Translations under genes and position numbers: made by a program | Source: JBBIPA01 sp963775935 | GTDB taxonomy: Bacteria; Chloroflexota; Dehalococcoidia; GIF9; UBA5629 | Length of the DNA: 64,000 bases | Assembly: GCA_963775935.1 (NCBI GenBank) | Contig: CAVZKR010000003.1 | Coordinates: 124,001 to 188,000, forward strand | Reading direction: 5' to 3' | The notes under the pieces: model-generated | Told to the model about the DNA's origin: nothing | The model's input: only the letters and a program-made list of their open reading frames with translations | Database searches by the model: none | In this document: in pieces, positions 45,620 through 55,296 of the stretch | Numbering within the stretch: position 1 is the stretch's first letter | How the letters are laid out: every line of letters starts with the position of its first letter

Positions 45620-48600
45620 ATGAAAGTTAAATACTCGAATTTTCTGGGAATACTCGTCGCTCTGGTTCTGGTAGCCAGCTTTATGGTACCGGCCAGGCTG
45701 ATGAGCCCCGAGTCAGTCGCCGCTGCTTCCGAGCAATCGAAGATGCAGTGGTGGCCGGTGGACACCCCGGATGTTGAAGCAGGTCAGGTTAAGAACCTGT
45801 ATAGCCCTATTATTAGTGGCACCGAGGGTGGTTCCGAAATCGTCAAGCTGCTGGTAGGCAACAATGGCAGCATCATGTATGCCATCGTCAGCTGGCAAGT
45901 TACAAACCCCGCATCTGCATCAAGAGTGCGACTGAGTAAATCGTATAATGGTGGGCGTTCCTGGGACATATCGCTTCTAGGTGATAGTGCCATCGTCTGG
46001 GATATGGCCATAGCTCCAGACAATCCTAGTATTGTAGTCGCCGCTATTAGCTATGTCACCTCCATAACTACCCAGGTGGTGCTCATATCTACTGATGGCG
46101 GCAGTAACTGGGACAATACCCAGTGGCCGCCGACTGCAACACCTCCGCCAGCTAACTCTTACATCAGTGCCATGGACATAACTATGGACTATGGCGCCCG
46201 CTCCATCCTTGTTGGCGTACGCAGTGGTGCTGCCACTGCCGACGCCAACAAGCTATGGACGATGAAGATGCCCGGCTACGGTGGCTGGAATGTCCAGAAC
46301 ACCGACAACGGCACACCAGCATCGACCAATCCTTTTGATGGCGACATCATTGCCGCCAAGTTCTCGCCGACCTTCAATGGTGATTCCACCATTGCCGTGT
46401 TGTATTCAGGCACCCATGCCACCGTCAATGGCACGTTCCTGGTCACTGGTGTTGCTGACATCGCCAAGAACACCACCACCTGGCAGGCGGCTGGCACGCA
46501 TGTCGAAATCAAGCGGCCGTCTGATAGCCCAGGCGCTTCGGCTGACATCAACGAGATCATCACCGCTGATATGCAATTGCCGTCAGACTTCTCCGGTCAG
46601 AGCGCCAGCCTGCGCCGTTTCTACATCAGCACTGATGCCAGAGACATTAGTGCTACTCCTGACCCCAACGACGGCACCTGTGTCCGCGGCGTGTTCAGAG
46701 TTGATGACAATATCGTCTACTGTCTGATGGACAACACCGCCACGTTCTACGTTCGGCTCGAAATACCGTTTCCCGAAGAACTGCCAGCATCGCCTACTGG
46801 GGCACCTATGCCTCAGGTAAACTGCTGGTTGGCGAGAGACTGGGACAGGCCTGCAGGGCACAGGTCCCGGTATGGTTCACTGACTCTCCGACCGTCTGTC
46901 CTGTCCCCTGCTGGTATCCGGCCAAGAAACCGCCTACCGGCGCTGCTGGATTTGGTCGATTGTGTATCCAATACGCAAGGCTATGGCAATGCTTATGTGG
47001 TCTGGTCACCGACCTTTGCCGCCCAGGGCGTCGCCTATGCCACCACCGGCGCCTCGGCCTACGATGGACCTTATGCCACTTTCAGCGACCAGACGCCGTC
47101 CATTAACTGGCCTGCCGCTATCTTCAACATAATACCGCTTGATGAGTCAGCATTCAGTCTGACCCGCAATAACGGTGAGACCTGGAACCAGCTGTCATTG
47201 ATTGACACCAGGATCAGCAAGCTCACCGATGTCGCCCCCTCTGCTGATTGCACCACGGTCTACCTGGCATCGGTCAACAATGGGACCTTATGTCAGGGGT
47301 TTGACAGTGTGTGGCGCAGCAGCACCAATGAGAAAGTAGTGGCTCCGCCGCTGCCGGCTTTGCCCATCGGGCAGGTCTGGGAGAGGGTGTACACCCATGT
47401 CACCGCTCTCACCTGCACTGATACTCCTCAGTCCAACTATGCTATCCTGAGACTGGCTCCGGATAAGCTGGACGGACAGGTGGTAGGCTGGGCTGCTGGT
47501 GGTACCAGCGGACAGAGTTCTATTGGTGGATTCGGCGTTGGTGCCAACACCAAGGCCATGGCCTGGTCACCGGACTTCGGTGATTACTGGGCTGACCTGA
47601 ACCCCAGAATCGGGGTACAGGACTTTGCCTTTGAAACCAGCACCATTCTGTATGTCCTGTCGCTTGATGGCAATATGCAGAAGATGCCGTACACCGGAAC
47701 TGCCTGGTCAAGCACCATCCAGACGGTGGGCACGGCCACTGCTGGCGGTCATACTATTGAAGCCCTGGCGCCTGACAAGGTGCTGGTGGGCAATGCTCAG
47801 ACAGGAGCCTCACCGAATCCGGCAGCCCTCTCCACCAATGGTGGCACCTCCTTTGTGCCAATGGTGAGACCGATGCCGAACGCAGCTACCATCGGCTACC
47901 ATGCCATTTTTGACACCGACTTTGTCAAGAATGCCACCATCTATGTCGCCAACGACAAAACAGGTTATGGCCTGGTCTACCGCAATACGGCACCGGCCGG
48001 CTCCAATGTCGACTGGACCGACATGATGACCAACATGTGCTTCATCGGCTATGCTGGCCCGCACGAGGCGTACTTCGGTCTGATACAGACCAACTCGCTG
48101 AACGTTACTGGCCAGGGCACGCTGTATGCAGCCCATGACTGGCAGGTTCAAACTACTGGATGGAGTGGTGTCGAGCGAACCTTGACCCCGCTGGCTGGGA
48201 TACCCAAGCCAGGTCTGGAATGGGTATGTCTCGATGCTGCTACCTCTCCATATCGGGCTCAAAACGCCCAATTCACCCTTGAGCCGAAGTCACTCAAATT
48301 CTGCGGTTGTCTGACTGCGGACACCTATACCACGCTGTATGCCATTGACAACGATTTCTACTCCGATGTCCACAACGTTGGCAAGACTACTGCCTGGGCT
48401 GGGTACAACAAAGGCGTCAAGACAATCGGCTTGCTCTGGGAGTACACTGACTGTGTCGCCAAGAAGGGTCCCAAACTGACCCTCGATGACGGCGCCATCA
48501 TTGGCTGTGACCCAGCCACTGGCCGAAACCAGGAAGTGAACTTCCGCTGGGAGCAGCTCTGCATCGCCACACTGTACCAGTTGCAGATTGCCAAGGATAA

Positions 48601-49348
48601 GGCATTCACACTGGGCGTGTACGATAGCTCTGCTCCAGTATGCTCTTCCGCAGGTCCCTTTGGTGTATTACCAGTCGACGTCACCTCACCGGCACTGGTG
48701 TACTTCACCGGTGGTGGCGGCACCATGCCTGAGCCTAGCGATGCAGCTGGCACCGCCAGACGCACGGCAGACTGGTCGGCTTCAGTACCCGCATTAGAGT
48801 GCGGACACCTCTACTACTGGAGAGTGAGAGTCCTCGATGAGGTCACGCTTGATGCGGTGATCAGCCCATGGTCTGATGTGAGGAACTTCACCATCAAAGC
48901 TGGATTCCGCGTTACCACTCCGTACTACGGACCGCAGCTGCTGTCACCGGACAATGGCTGTGCTTGTCCGTGCGACACCCCGATCGCTTTCACATGGTCG
49001 CCGTTCAAGGAGACCACAGCATACAAGATTCAGATATCTGCCAATGCTGACATGAGTGCTCCATTGGAAGAGGATTCCAATGTGATAACCACAGCATACA
49101 TGGCTAAGAAAGCGAAGTTCGATTGTGGCAAACAGTACTTCTGGCGCATCCAGTCGGTGAAGCCGGCACCGTCAGAGTGGAGTGCGACATTCGCCTTCTC
49201 CATCCAGCCGAAACCGGCAGCACCTCCGGCAGCTCCTGAACCCAAAGAACCGACAACTCCGTTATGGGTTTGGATAGTGATAGCCATTGGTGCTATTGTG
49301 ATAATCGTAACCCTGATACTTATTGTCACTACACGAAAAAGGCTATAG
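45620..49348 (+). CDS. Large membrane-anchored surface protein (S-layer-like, BNR-type repeats)
   Basis: This 1242-residue protein starts after GGAGGAAG with a signal peptide (FLGILVALVLVASFMVPARL, residues ~9-28) and ends in a membrane anchor TPLWVWIVIAIGAIVIIVTL followed by TTRKRL. Between are beta-propeller-like stretches (SYNGGRSWDISLLG, STDGGSNWDNT, TRNNGETWN, STNGGTSFVP) with BNR-type Asp-box features. Two ~100-residue Fn3-like domains follow (VNFRWEQLCIATLYQLQIA, IAFTWSPFKETTAYKIQIS). Codon use is unusually GC-rich. Between ~46750 and ~46955 the frame gives an atypical sequence, while another frame reads naturally (SIAYWGTYASGKLLVGERLG, PVWFTDSP). It seems to carry two compensating frameshifts. 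A perfect terminator follows. It is probably a highly expressed outer-layer protein. Confidence 0.75.
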   Translation: MKVKYSNFLGILVALVLVASFMVPARLMSPESVAAASEQSKMQWWPVDTPDVEAGQVKNLYSPIISGTEGGSEIVKLLVGNNGSIMYAIVSWQVTNPASASRVRLSKSYNGGRSWDISLLGDSAIVWDMAIAPDNPSIVVAAISYVTSITTQVVLISTDGGSNWDNTQWPPTATPPPANSYISAMDITMDYGARSILVGVRSGAATADANKLWTMKMPGYGGWNVQNTDNGTPASTNPFDGDIIAAKFSPTFNGDSTIAVLYSGTHATVNGTFLVTGVADIAKNTTTWQAAGTHVEIKRPSDSPGASADINEIITADMQLPSDFSGQSASLRRFYISTDARDISATPDPNDGTCVRGVFRVDDNIVYCLMDNTATFYVRLEIPFPEELPASPTGAPMPQVNCWLARDWDRPAGHRSRYGSLTLRPSVLSPAGIRPRNRLPALLDLVDCVSNTQGYGNAYVVWSPTFAAQGVAYATTGASAYDGPYATFSDQTPSINWPAAIFNIIPLDESAFSLTRNNGETWNQLSLIDTRISKLTDVAPSADCTTVYLASVNNGTLCQGFDSVWRSSTNEKVVAPPLPALPIGQVWERVYTHVTALTCTDTPQSNYAILRLAPDKLDGQVVGWAAGGTSGQSSIGGFGVGANTKAMAWSPDFGDYWADLNPRIGVQDFAFETSTILYVLSLDGNMQKMPYTGTAWSSTIQTVGTATAGGHTIEALAPDKVLVGNAQTGASPNPAALSTNGGTSFVPMVRPMPNAATIGYHAIFDTDFVKNATIYVANDKTGYGLVYRNTAPAGSNVDWTDMMTNMCFIGYAGPHEAYFGLIQTNSLNVTGQGTLYAAHDWQVQTTGWSGVERTLTPLAGIPKPGLEWVCLDAATSPYRAQNAQFTLEPKSLKFCGCLTADTYTTLYAIDNDFYSDVHNVGKTTAWAGYNKGVKTIGLLWEYTDCVAKKGPKLTLDDGAIIGCDPATGRNQEVNFRWEQLCIATLYQLQIAKDKAFTLGVYDSSAPVCSSAGPFGVLPVDVTSPALVYFTGGGGTMPEPSDAAGTARRTADWSASVPALECGHLYYWRVRVLDEVTLDAVISPWSDVRNFTIKAGFRVTTPYYGPQLLSPDNGCACPCDTPIAFTWSPFKETTAYKIQISANADMSAPLEEDSNVITTAYMAKKAKFDCGKQYFWRIQSVKPAPSEWSATFAFSIQPKPAAPPAAPEPKEPTTPLWVWIVIAIGAIVIIVTLILIVTTRKRL

Positions 49349-49360
49349 ATTTAGCTCATA

Positions 49361-49399
49361 AATGATAAGGGGGAGCTTGCGCTCCCCCTTATCATTTTT
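49361..49399 (+). terminator. Rho-independent terminator of the surface-protein gene
   Basis: A perfect 16-bp stem (49361-49376 with 49381-49396), TTGC loop and following T tract. Confidence 0.9.
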
Positions 49400-49407
49400 C
49401 TGCAACA

Positions 49408-49430
49408 TACCATCTGAACCTTACTAACTA
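49408..49430 (+). repeat. Three-copy intergenic motif, copy 2
   Basis: TACCATCTGAACCTTACTAA then CTA, related to 45272-45299. Confidence 0.45.
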
Positions 49431-49464
49431 TACCTTCCCGTGTTTTTTTGCTATTCTATACACC

Positions 49465-49998
49465 ATGTGCCAATCAATTATCGCTCACTATAAGCAAAGT
49501 AGGCTGTTATCCAATTGCTGTTTCTTCGTTTCCCCTTCCTCCAATTCACCGTCTTGGTCAAGCTCAAGCCCTTTCAATAAAGCACTGTCTATTGTGCTGA
49601 TGCTGGCTATACTGGCAGCGATTGGAGCCATAATCTACCTGGCAGTAACGCCGCATACTGGCGAGAGATTCACCGAGTTCTATATCCTGGGACCAGAAGG
49701 AAAGGCTGAGAACTACCCCAAAAAACTACGCACAGGAGAAGAAGCCAGCGTACTGCTGGGCATAGTCAACCGCGAATACGAAGAGGTAAGCTATCATGTA
49801 GAAGTGGTCATTAGCGGTATTAAGGTGAATGATGCAGGCCCAATAGTGCTGGCTAACCAGGGTAAGTGGGAAGAAAAGGTCAGCTTCAAACCAATAAAAG
49901 CAGACAATAATCAAAAAGTAGAGTTTGTTCTATATAAAGCGGGGCAAGATAATGCCTATCTGACGCTCAACCTGTGGATAGATGTACAGGGCCCATAG
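49465..49998 (+). CDS. DUF1616 C-terminal-half protein (membrane-anchored, exposed domain)
   Basis: This 177-residue protein has a Ser-rich N-terminus, one membrane segment (ALSIVLMLAILAAIGAIIYL, residues ~39-59) and an outer domain with FTEFYILGPEGKAENYPKKL and SVLLGIVNREYEEVSYHVEV. That domain matches the C-terminal half of DUF1616 proteins. No Shine-Dalgarno is seen. TATACA lies only a few bases before the ATG, so a leaderless transcript is possible. The N-terminal half of DUF1616 is encoded by the next gene. The biochemical role is unknown; a surface envelope role is inferred. Confidence 0.75.
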   Translation: MCQSIIAHYKQSRLLSNCCFFVSPSSNSPSWSSSSPFNKALSIVLMLAILAAIGAIIYLAVTPHTGERFTEFYILGPEGKAENYPKKLRTGEEASVLLGIVNREYEEVSYHVEVVISGIKVNDAGPIVLANQGKWEEKVSFKPIKADNNQKVEFVLYKAGQDNAYLTLNLWIDVQGP

Positions 49999-50012
49999 TA
50001 TCAATATAAAAA

Positions 50013-50513
50013 ATGAAAGTTACCAACCAGAGTATACTCATTATAATTGTCGTCCTGACTCTACTGTCACTTCCCCTCATCACTTTGACCACTGGACCAT
50101 GGCGTATCATACTGGGTTTTCTGTTACTATTGCTTTTTCCAGGCTATTCATTGCTCTCGGCACTTTTCCCCGGAAGAAATAAACTGAACAGTGTTGAGCG
50201 TTTGGCTCTGAGCTTTGGCTTGAGTTGCGCTATTGTAGTTATTATTGGTCTCATTCTGAACTACACGCCATGGGGCATTGCGCTTAGCCCGATCCTTATC
50301 GCTATCACCCTGTTTACCGTGCTGGCAGCAGCTATTGGCTGGTATCGGCAGCAGAAACTGCCGTTGGCAGAACGCTTTGGTGTCTCCCTCTGCACCCATT
50401 CGCTAAAGTGGTCAGAAACGACCAGAGCTAATAGGGTGATAACTGTGGTATTGATAGTGGTAGTACTTGCCTTGATAGGCTGGCTTATTTACAGTTTGAT
50501 GGTAGCAAAATAG
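50013..50513 (+). CDS. DUF1616 N-terminal-half membrane protein
   Basis: This 166-residue protein has four hydrophobic segments plus a final one. The family-typical segment is WRIILGFLLLLLFPGYSLLS then ALFPGRNKLNSVERLALSFG, followed by IIGLILNYTPWGIALSPILI. It stops right after NRVITVVLIVVVLALIGWLI, the segment that precedes the exposed domain in full-length DUF1616 proteins. It begins 14 bases after the C-terminal-half gene, so the two halves are encoded in reversed order. No Shine-Dalgarno is seen. Confidence 0.75.
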   Translation: MKVTNQSILIIIVVLTLLSLPLITLTTGPWRIILGFLLLLLFPGYSLLSALFPGRNKLNSVERLALSFGLSCAIVVIIGLILNYTPWGIALSPILIAITLFTVLAAAIGWYRQQKLPLAERFGVSLCTHSLKWSETTRANRVITVVLIVVVLALIGWLIYSLMVAK

Positions 50514-50573
50514 CAACACGCAAGAGTGATAGCTTACACCTTTAGCAGAGAGCGTCAAGAATTACAGGCCTGA

Positions 50574-51542
50574 CTACTTAACTGTAACCCCTAATAACCC
50601 CAGGACCTCTTTGGCACCACCAACCAGGTCAGGACTTTTGGTTAACTCCAGCACTTTTTTCAAGTCAGCGATAGCCTGGTCCTTCATTCGCTTATAGTAA
50701 TAGGTAATACCCCTATTGAGATACGCTACCGCCAACTTTGGATCCAGTTCGATAGCTTTATTAAGGTCGGTGAGCGCTGGGTCATATTTATCTATCTCAT
50801 GATAAGCCCATCCACGATTATTGTATGCCAATTTCATTTGGGGCGCTAATTTAATAGCTTTGTCAAGGTCAGGAATTGCTGTTTCAAATTCTCTCTTGCC
50901 ATTATATGCCCAACCACGATTATTATAGGCATCAGCAAGGTCTGGGTTTAGTTCAATAGCAAAATTGAGGTCGGGGATTGCTTTGTCCCATTTTTTCTGT
51001 AAGTTATAAGCGTGGCCGCGGTCGGAATAGGCGGCAGCGAGGTTTTTCTTGGCAATATCCAGTTGAGAATTCAAGGCAATGGCTTTATTCAGGTCGGAAA
51101 TAGCCAGTGTAAATTGCTCAATAGCCTTATCCAGCTCCAGCATGGCAGGATCATACTTACCATTATCTAATATCTGGTAAGCACTAGCCAGGCTAACCTG
51201 TCCTTTCCCATTATATGCCCAACCTCGATTATTATAGGCTACATGCAGCTTCGAGTTTCGCTCAATGGCTTTATTAAAATCGGCAATAGCAGAGTCCCAC
51301 TGCTTGCTTTCATTAAAAGCCCAACCCCGGTTGTTATATGCTACTGCCAGTTGGTTATAGATTACAGTCAAGCTGCTGTCCAAAGCCAGAGCTTTTTGAT
51401 ACTCGGTAATAGCCCCATCCCAGTTCTTTTTGCCAAGATAATCGTCACCAAGCTTCATATGCTCCAGGGCAGGATTGGCTGCACAGGCTGTTATTAAAAG
51501 CAGCATAAAAACAAATATTATAGCGCTGAATTTCTTCACCAT
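50574..51542 (-). CDS. TPR-repeat lipoprotein
   Basis: This 322-residue protein starts with a lipoprotein signal FSAIIFVFMLLLITACAANP (lipobox ITAC, Cys20). About six or seven tetratricopeptide repeats follow, with the recurring AYNNRGWAYN core and W-x-x-AI-DLNKAIEL halves. The second part (SLASAYQILDNGKYDPAM) is a spacer between repeats. TPR solenoids bind proteins, so it probably scaffolds envelope proteins. It is convergent with the DUF1616 genes. The repeated cores are unusually uniform, which suggests recent internal duplication. Confidence 0.85.
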   Translation of the reverse strand: MVKKFSAIIFVFMLLLITACAANPALEHMKLGDDYLGKKNWDGAITEYQKALALDSSLTVIYNQLAVAYNNRGWAFNESKQWDSAIADFNKAIERNSKLHVAYNNRGWAYNGKGQVSLASAYQILDNGKYDPAMLELDKAIEQFTLAISDLNKAIALNSQLDIAKKNLAAAYSDRGHAYNLQKKWDKAIPDLNFAIELNPDLADAYNNRGWAYNGKREFETAIPDLDKAIKLAPQMKLAYNNRGWAYHEIDKYDPALTDLNKAIELDPKLAVAYLNRGITYYYKRMKDQAIADLKKVLELTKSPDLVGGAKEVLGLLGVTVK

Positions 51543-51742
51543 ACTTCCCCCTCGGTAATTTCCTATAAACTATATTACTGACTATACAGGGAACAATTAT
51601 TTTTACTAAATCCAGCAGACGAATACTTAGCGAATTTTCGAATATAGAACTATTTCAGGACAACTAACTAAGCAAGGCAATAGCGGTACTTCTGTTATGA
51701 TAAAGAAGCGAATAATCACCAATCGGCTTCAATTCGGCACGT

Positions 51743-51928
51743 TTACCTATAACCGCCCTCGTGTAGTGAAAAGCCACCACCGATAGTAGATCCTCCTCCT
51801 GAAATCAGAGGAGATGCGCCGGTTCCAAAAATAGGCAAGGCAAAGAGTATCGCTAATAATACCACGATTACCAGAATTATTGCCCCAGCAATCTTTTTCT
51901 TCTTACTTCCAAAAAGGTTGAGAGCCAT
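51743..51928 (-). CDS. Small single-span membrane protein
   Basis: This 61-residue protein starts MALNLFGSKKKKIAGAIILV, with a hydrophobic segment (residues ~13-31) behind a KKKK patch. A Gly/Ser-rich tail follows (SPLISGGGSTIGGGFSLHEG). AAGGAGG lies 7 bases before the ATG, which supports a real gene. It is probably a small membrane protein with an exposed Gly-rich end. I recognise no family. Confidence 0.65.
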   Translation of the reverse strand: MALNLFGSKKKKIAGAIILVIVVLLAILFALPIFGTGASPLISGGGSTIGGGFSLHEGGYR

Positions 51929-52064
51929 CCTGCTACCTCCTTCTCAAATTACATTGGATTAGTTAACTACTCAAATATTAAGTAAATTGACATCGTATGC
52001 TAAAATCATTTTAAGTATTACCATACTATTTGTCAAGATTATCGAATCAAAAACCAAAGATATT

Positions 52065-54035
52065 ATGAACAGCAATACGAGCCGCAGAGAAGTCGGCATC
52101 CATGCTTTTATACTTCTAGCAATAGTCGCTCTGGCATATTGTCTTGTTTTCATTCCCCGTCTCAATTATCCCTACCCCATACACCTCGATGAGTGGATGC
52201 ATATGGCCAACGCTGAAGCCATGATACAAGAAGGCAGCATCACTTTTGTCGACCCGTTCTACGGGCAATTCACCAAAGATATTGGCAATAACCTGGAGGC
52301 GGGATTTCATATACTTCTGGCTCTATTCCAGATGGTCACCAACATAGCATGGCCTGCTGTGTTTACCTATTTGCCAGGAGTTATCTTTATGGTAACAGTG
52401 TTGTCGGTCTATGTCTTAGCACAACGGGAAGGCTTTGGACTGGAAGCAGCGTTTTTCACCTGCCTGATACCAACCTCGGTGGGAATACTCGGCCCTGCCT
52501 TTCTGGTGCCTATGGCGCTGGGGTTGCTACTCATACCTTTATCCCTCTTCCTGGCGTTCAATATAAAATCCTGGCACGGGTATCTGCTGCTTTTTTTGCT
52601 TAGTTTTTTACTGCTTCTGACGCACCCTCCGACATATATAGTATTGGGTATCATCCTGATTCCCTGTGTGTTGCTCTATCTGAGAAGTAATCCAAAACAC
52701 AGTGTCGGAGTAGCCGTATCCTTTATCTTCCCTTTGCTGCTGTCCTTTCCTTGGACATTGAAAACGATATTGCCTATGATAGGTTTATTATCTATCCCAC
52801 AATTACCGTCTCCCTTTGTGACTCTACCTCCACTTATTCAGATGTACGGCTACCTGCCCCTCGCTATTAGTTTAGTGGGAATTTTTTTGATAGTATTCAC
52901 GGGAGGTAAAAATAAGGTTAGTTTACTGCTTGGTTTGCTTGCCTTATTGCTCATGTTATTTGCCTTCTATAGATTGCATATCGGATTGCCCATACTCTAT
53001 GAAAGAGGGCTGACACCACTGCTGCTGATATTGAGCATCATCGCTGGTGCTGGGCTATTCTGGGTCAGAAGCATTAAGCTAAGAGTCAAGTATACGGCTC
53101 AAATCCCCTCCTTTCTGTCCAGAAACGCGGGAACTACTCTGTGCCTATTACTTGTTGGCATAACCCTGTTTTTCTCTGTCCAAAGTCGTGTTAACACTTC
53201 CTATTACCATATGATTGAGCGTGAGGATTATCAGGCATTTGTCTGGATTAGAGATAATCTGGGCAAGGATTACTCCACAGCATTGCTCGATCCCTGGAAA
53301 GCTACCGCATTTACCGCCATCACTCAGAAACATATCCTCCACAGGATATTCACGCAGCGGGAGCCAATAGATGATATCATCGGTCAGTTCCTCAAAGACG
53401 GGTGTCCAAGCACTGCGTTCTTAAGTGACAATGGGATACCTGTAGTGTATAGTGATTTACCTTGCTACAATCCTGATTTGACGCAGGTAAGAAAAAACGT
53501 ATACCTAACTGCCGCAGATATATTCCAAAAATCACTGACACCGGGATCACTGCGTAACGGTGGTTTCGAGGCCATCTCCACAGGACCTCCAAAGTGGTGG
53601 TTTAGCTGGTCACGAGATTGTACGCCAGCATTTCTCTACCCCGAGCCAGGGAGACAATGGGGAAATTGCGTGGGTATCACTATGACTGAAAATGAGCCCT
53701 TTGAGCCATGGCCTGCGGCATTATGGGGGCAAAATATACCTGTAGTAGCTGGAATGTCATACCGCGTCGGAGGCTGGCTCAGGACAGAGAATATAGTCGG
53801 CAGAGGCGGTGCCCGGATTGACGCCCAATGGTGGAAGGGACCTGGGGACACGTGGATTAGTGCCTCTAAGTGCATGGACGATGTGAAGGGTACTCACGGC
53901 TGGACGTATTATGAGATGGAGGTGACGGCTCCGCCGGGCGCTACTATCTGCACTATGGCTCTCATTGTAAATGGCTGTTCCGGGACAGCCTGGTTCGATG
54001 ATATAGTCTTAAAGCAACGTCAGGAGAAACCATAA
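52065..54035 (+). CDS. Polytopic membrane protein with C-terminal carbohydrate-binding-like domain
   Basis: The frame opens at 51987, but Met27 (52065, MNSNTSRREVG) gives a better N-terminus; neither has a clear Shine-Dalgarno. About 656 residues follow. The acidic PYPIHLDEWMHMANAEAM sits right after the first membrane segment, as in GT-C-type glycosyltransferases with an outer catalytic Asp. About ten further hydrophobic segments run to ~residue 390. The last ~170 residues (LRNGGFEAISTGPPKWWFSW, GGWLRTENIVGRGGARIDAQ) resemble CBM4/9-like jelly rolls. A lipid-sugar-using glycosyltransferase is a fair guess, not proven. Confidence 0.65.
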   Translation: MNSNTSRREVGIHAFILLAIVALAYCLVFIPRLNYPYPIHLDEWMHMANAEAMIQEGSITFVDPFYGQFTKDIGNNLEAGFHILLALFQMVTNIAWPAVFTYLPGVIFMVTVLSVYVLAQREGFGLEAAFFTCLIPTSVGILGPAFLVPMALGLLLIPLSLFLAFNIKSWHGYLLLFLLSFLLLLTHPPTYIVLGIILIPCVLLYLRSNPKHSVGVAVSFIFPLLLSFPWTLKTILPMIGLLSIPQLPSPFVTLPPLIQMYGYLPLAISLVGIFLIVFTGGKNKVSLLLGLLALLLMLFAFYRLHIGLPILYERGLTPLLLILSIIAGAGLFWVRSIKLRVKYTAQIPSFLSRNAGTTLCLLLVGITLFFSVQSRVNTSYYHMIEREDYQAFVWIRDNLGKDYSTALLDPWKATAFTAITQKHILHRIFTQREPIDDIIGQFLKDGCPSTAFLSDNGIPVVYSDLPCYNPDLTQVRKNVYLTAADIFQKSLTPGSLRNGGFEAISTGPPKWWFSWSRDCTPAFLYPEPGRQWGNCVGITMTENEPFEPWPAALWGQNIPVVAGMSYRVGGWLRTENIVGRGGARIDAQWWKGPGDTWISASKCMDDVKGTHGWTYYEMEVTAPPGATICTMALIVNGCSGTAWFDDIVLKQRQEKP

Positions 54036-54131
54036 TCTGCTGGGGCAATTGCTCACTAGAACATAATTCCCCATAACATTTTAATAAGAAAAGCTTACCT
54101 AGTACATTTCAATATACTGGCATATAAAAAT

Positions 54132-54159
54132 TTATCAACGATTTAAAATAGTATATAAT
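54132..54159 (+). promoter_or_regulatory. Promoter of the CPBP protease gene
   Basis: TTATCA (54132-54137), 16-base spacer and consensus TATAAT (54154-54159), 27 bases before the ATG at 54186. Confidence 0.5.
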
Positions 54160-54185
54160 GCAACGAATGAAAAATTGGGTAACTA

Positions 54186-54998
54186 ATGGAAGGCCAATTG
54201 AACTCAGAACTAGATAACGCTACCACCGGATCATCAGGCACTGCAAGTGTAAAAAGCCGGCCTTTCTGGCTTTGTCTGGTGGCTATTACAGCGGCAGAAT
54301 TATTAACTGCTTTGCTCGAACCCCTGGCTGGATTAGTATGCCATGGTGTCATTTTCATTACTTTGCTCATAGCGGGTGTACATATTAATGAGGCTCGCTC
54401 CCAAAATCTGACCATCTCTTTGAGTCTGGTACCATTGATTCGTATTATGAGTCTGAGTATGCCTTTAGCCACCGTACCTCAAATATACTGGTTCCCGCTC
54501 ATTTATGTTCCACTGCTCATCGCTACGGTAGTGGTGATGTGGATGATAGGACTCACTCCTCGCAAAGTGGGATTGATAGGCGGCCGCCTGCCCCTCCAAA
54601 TTGGCTTTGCCGTCGTCACCGGCATCGCCTTTGGCATTGGGGAATTCTATCTCTTAAGACCACAACCCCTAGTTGATCTATTCATTGCCGGGCAAATCTG
54701 GTTGCCAGCACTGGTGTTGTTATGTACTACAGGTTTTGTTGAGGAACTAATTTTTCGAGGAGTATTGCAGCAGACATCCGAGCCTGCAATGGGACGTTTG
54801 GGGCTGGTTTATACCAGCGCTATCTTCGCTATTCTGCATATCGGTCAACTTTCAGTTCTCGATGTCATTTTTGTTTTTGTCATTGCCCTGATATTTGCTG
54901 CTTTTGTAAAAAGAACAGGGTCACTCATCGGAGTGACCCTGTCTCATGGCTTTATTAATATTATACTTTACCTGATAGCTCCCTTTATCTTAGGCTAA
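54186..54998 (+). CDS. CPBP-family intramembrane metalloprotease
   Basis: This 270-residue protein has six to eight hydrophobic segments. The ABI/CPBP motif FVEELIFRGVLQ (EExxxR) lies near residue 183, AIFAILHI supplies the second-motif His and VTLSHGFINIILY the third. These ligands place it with Rce1/CPBP proteases. In bacteria such proteins act in protein secretion or peptide maturation, but the target here is unknown. The N-terminal ~25 residues are polar. Its stop overlaps the convergent small membrane-protein gene by 9 bases. Confidence 0.85.
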   Translation: MEGQLNSELDNATTGSSGTASVKSRPFWLCLVAITAAELLTALLEPLAGLVCHGVIFITLLIAGVHINEARSQNLTISLSLVPLIRIMSLSMPLATVPQIYWFPLIYVPLLIATVVVMWMIGLTPRKVGLIGGRLPLQIGFAVVTGIAFGIGEFYLLRPQPLVDLFIAGQIWLPALVLLCTTGFVEELIFRGVLQQTSEPAMGRLGLVYTSAIFAILHIGQLSVLDVIFVFVIALIFAAFVKRTGSLIGVTLSHGFINIILYLIAPFILG

Positions 54999-55229
54999 TA
55001 TTTCAGCTACCTTTAAGCCAACTATGACAACAAAGGATATAAGCAATGGAATAATACCAATGTTGAGGGATCTGGCAAATAACTTCTTCCTGGCACCGTT
55101 GCTGGCACTGAGCAATTCCTTGCTGGTTAAGAAACCTATGAGTAATATAACGCCAAAAACGCTCAGGCTAGCTGCTAAACCCATAGCCGCTACCGTTGTA
55201 ACTGTTGTCACTGTCACTGTCGATACCAT
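54990..55229 (-). CDS. Small two-span membrane protein, copy 1
   Basis: This 79-residue protein begins MVSTVTVTTVTTVAAMGLAA, has two hydrophobic segments and ends IVGLKVAEILA. GAGGTGA precedes the ATG, so it is probably real. A paralogue at 62.57-62.81 kb is the same length and about 75% identical by eye. Function unknown. The Thr/Val-rich start is striking and conserved. Confidence 0.75.
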   Translation of the reverse strand: MVSTVTVTTVTTVAAMGLAASLSVFGVILLIGFLTSKELLSASNGARKKLFARSLNIGIIPLLISFVVIVGLKVAEILA

Positions 55230-55296
55230 ACGTTCACCTCTACATTAGCACTCAGGATAATAATAACTCAATCAGATTAACATTTCAAGATATCTT

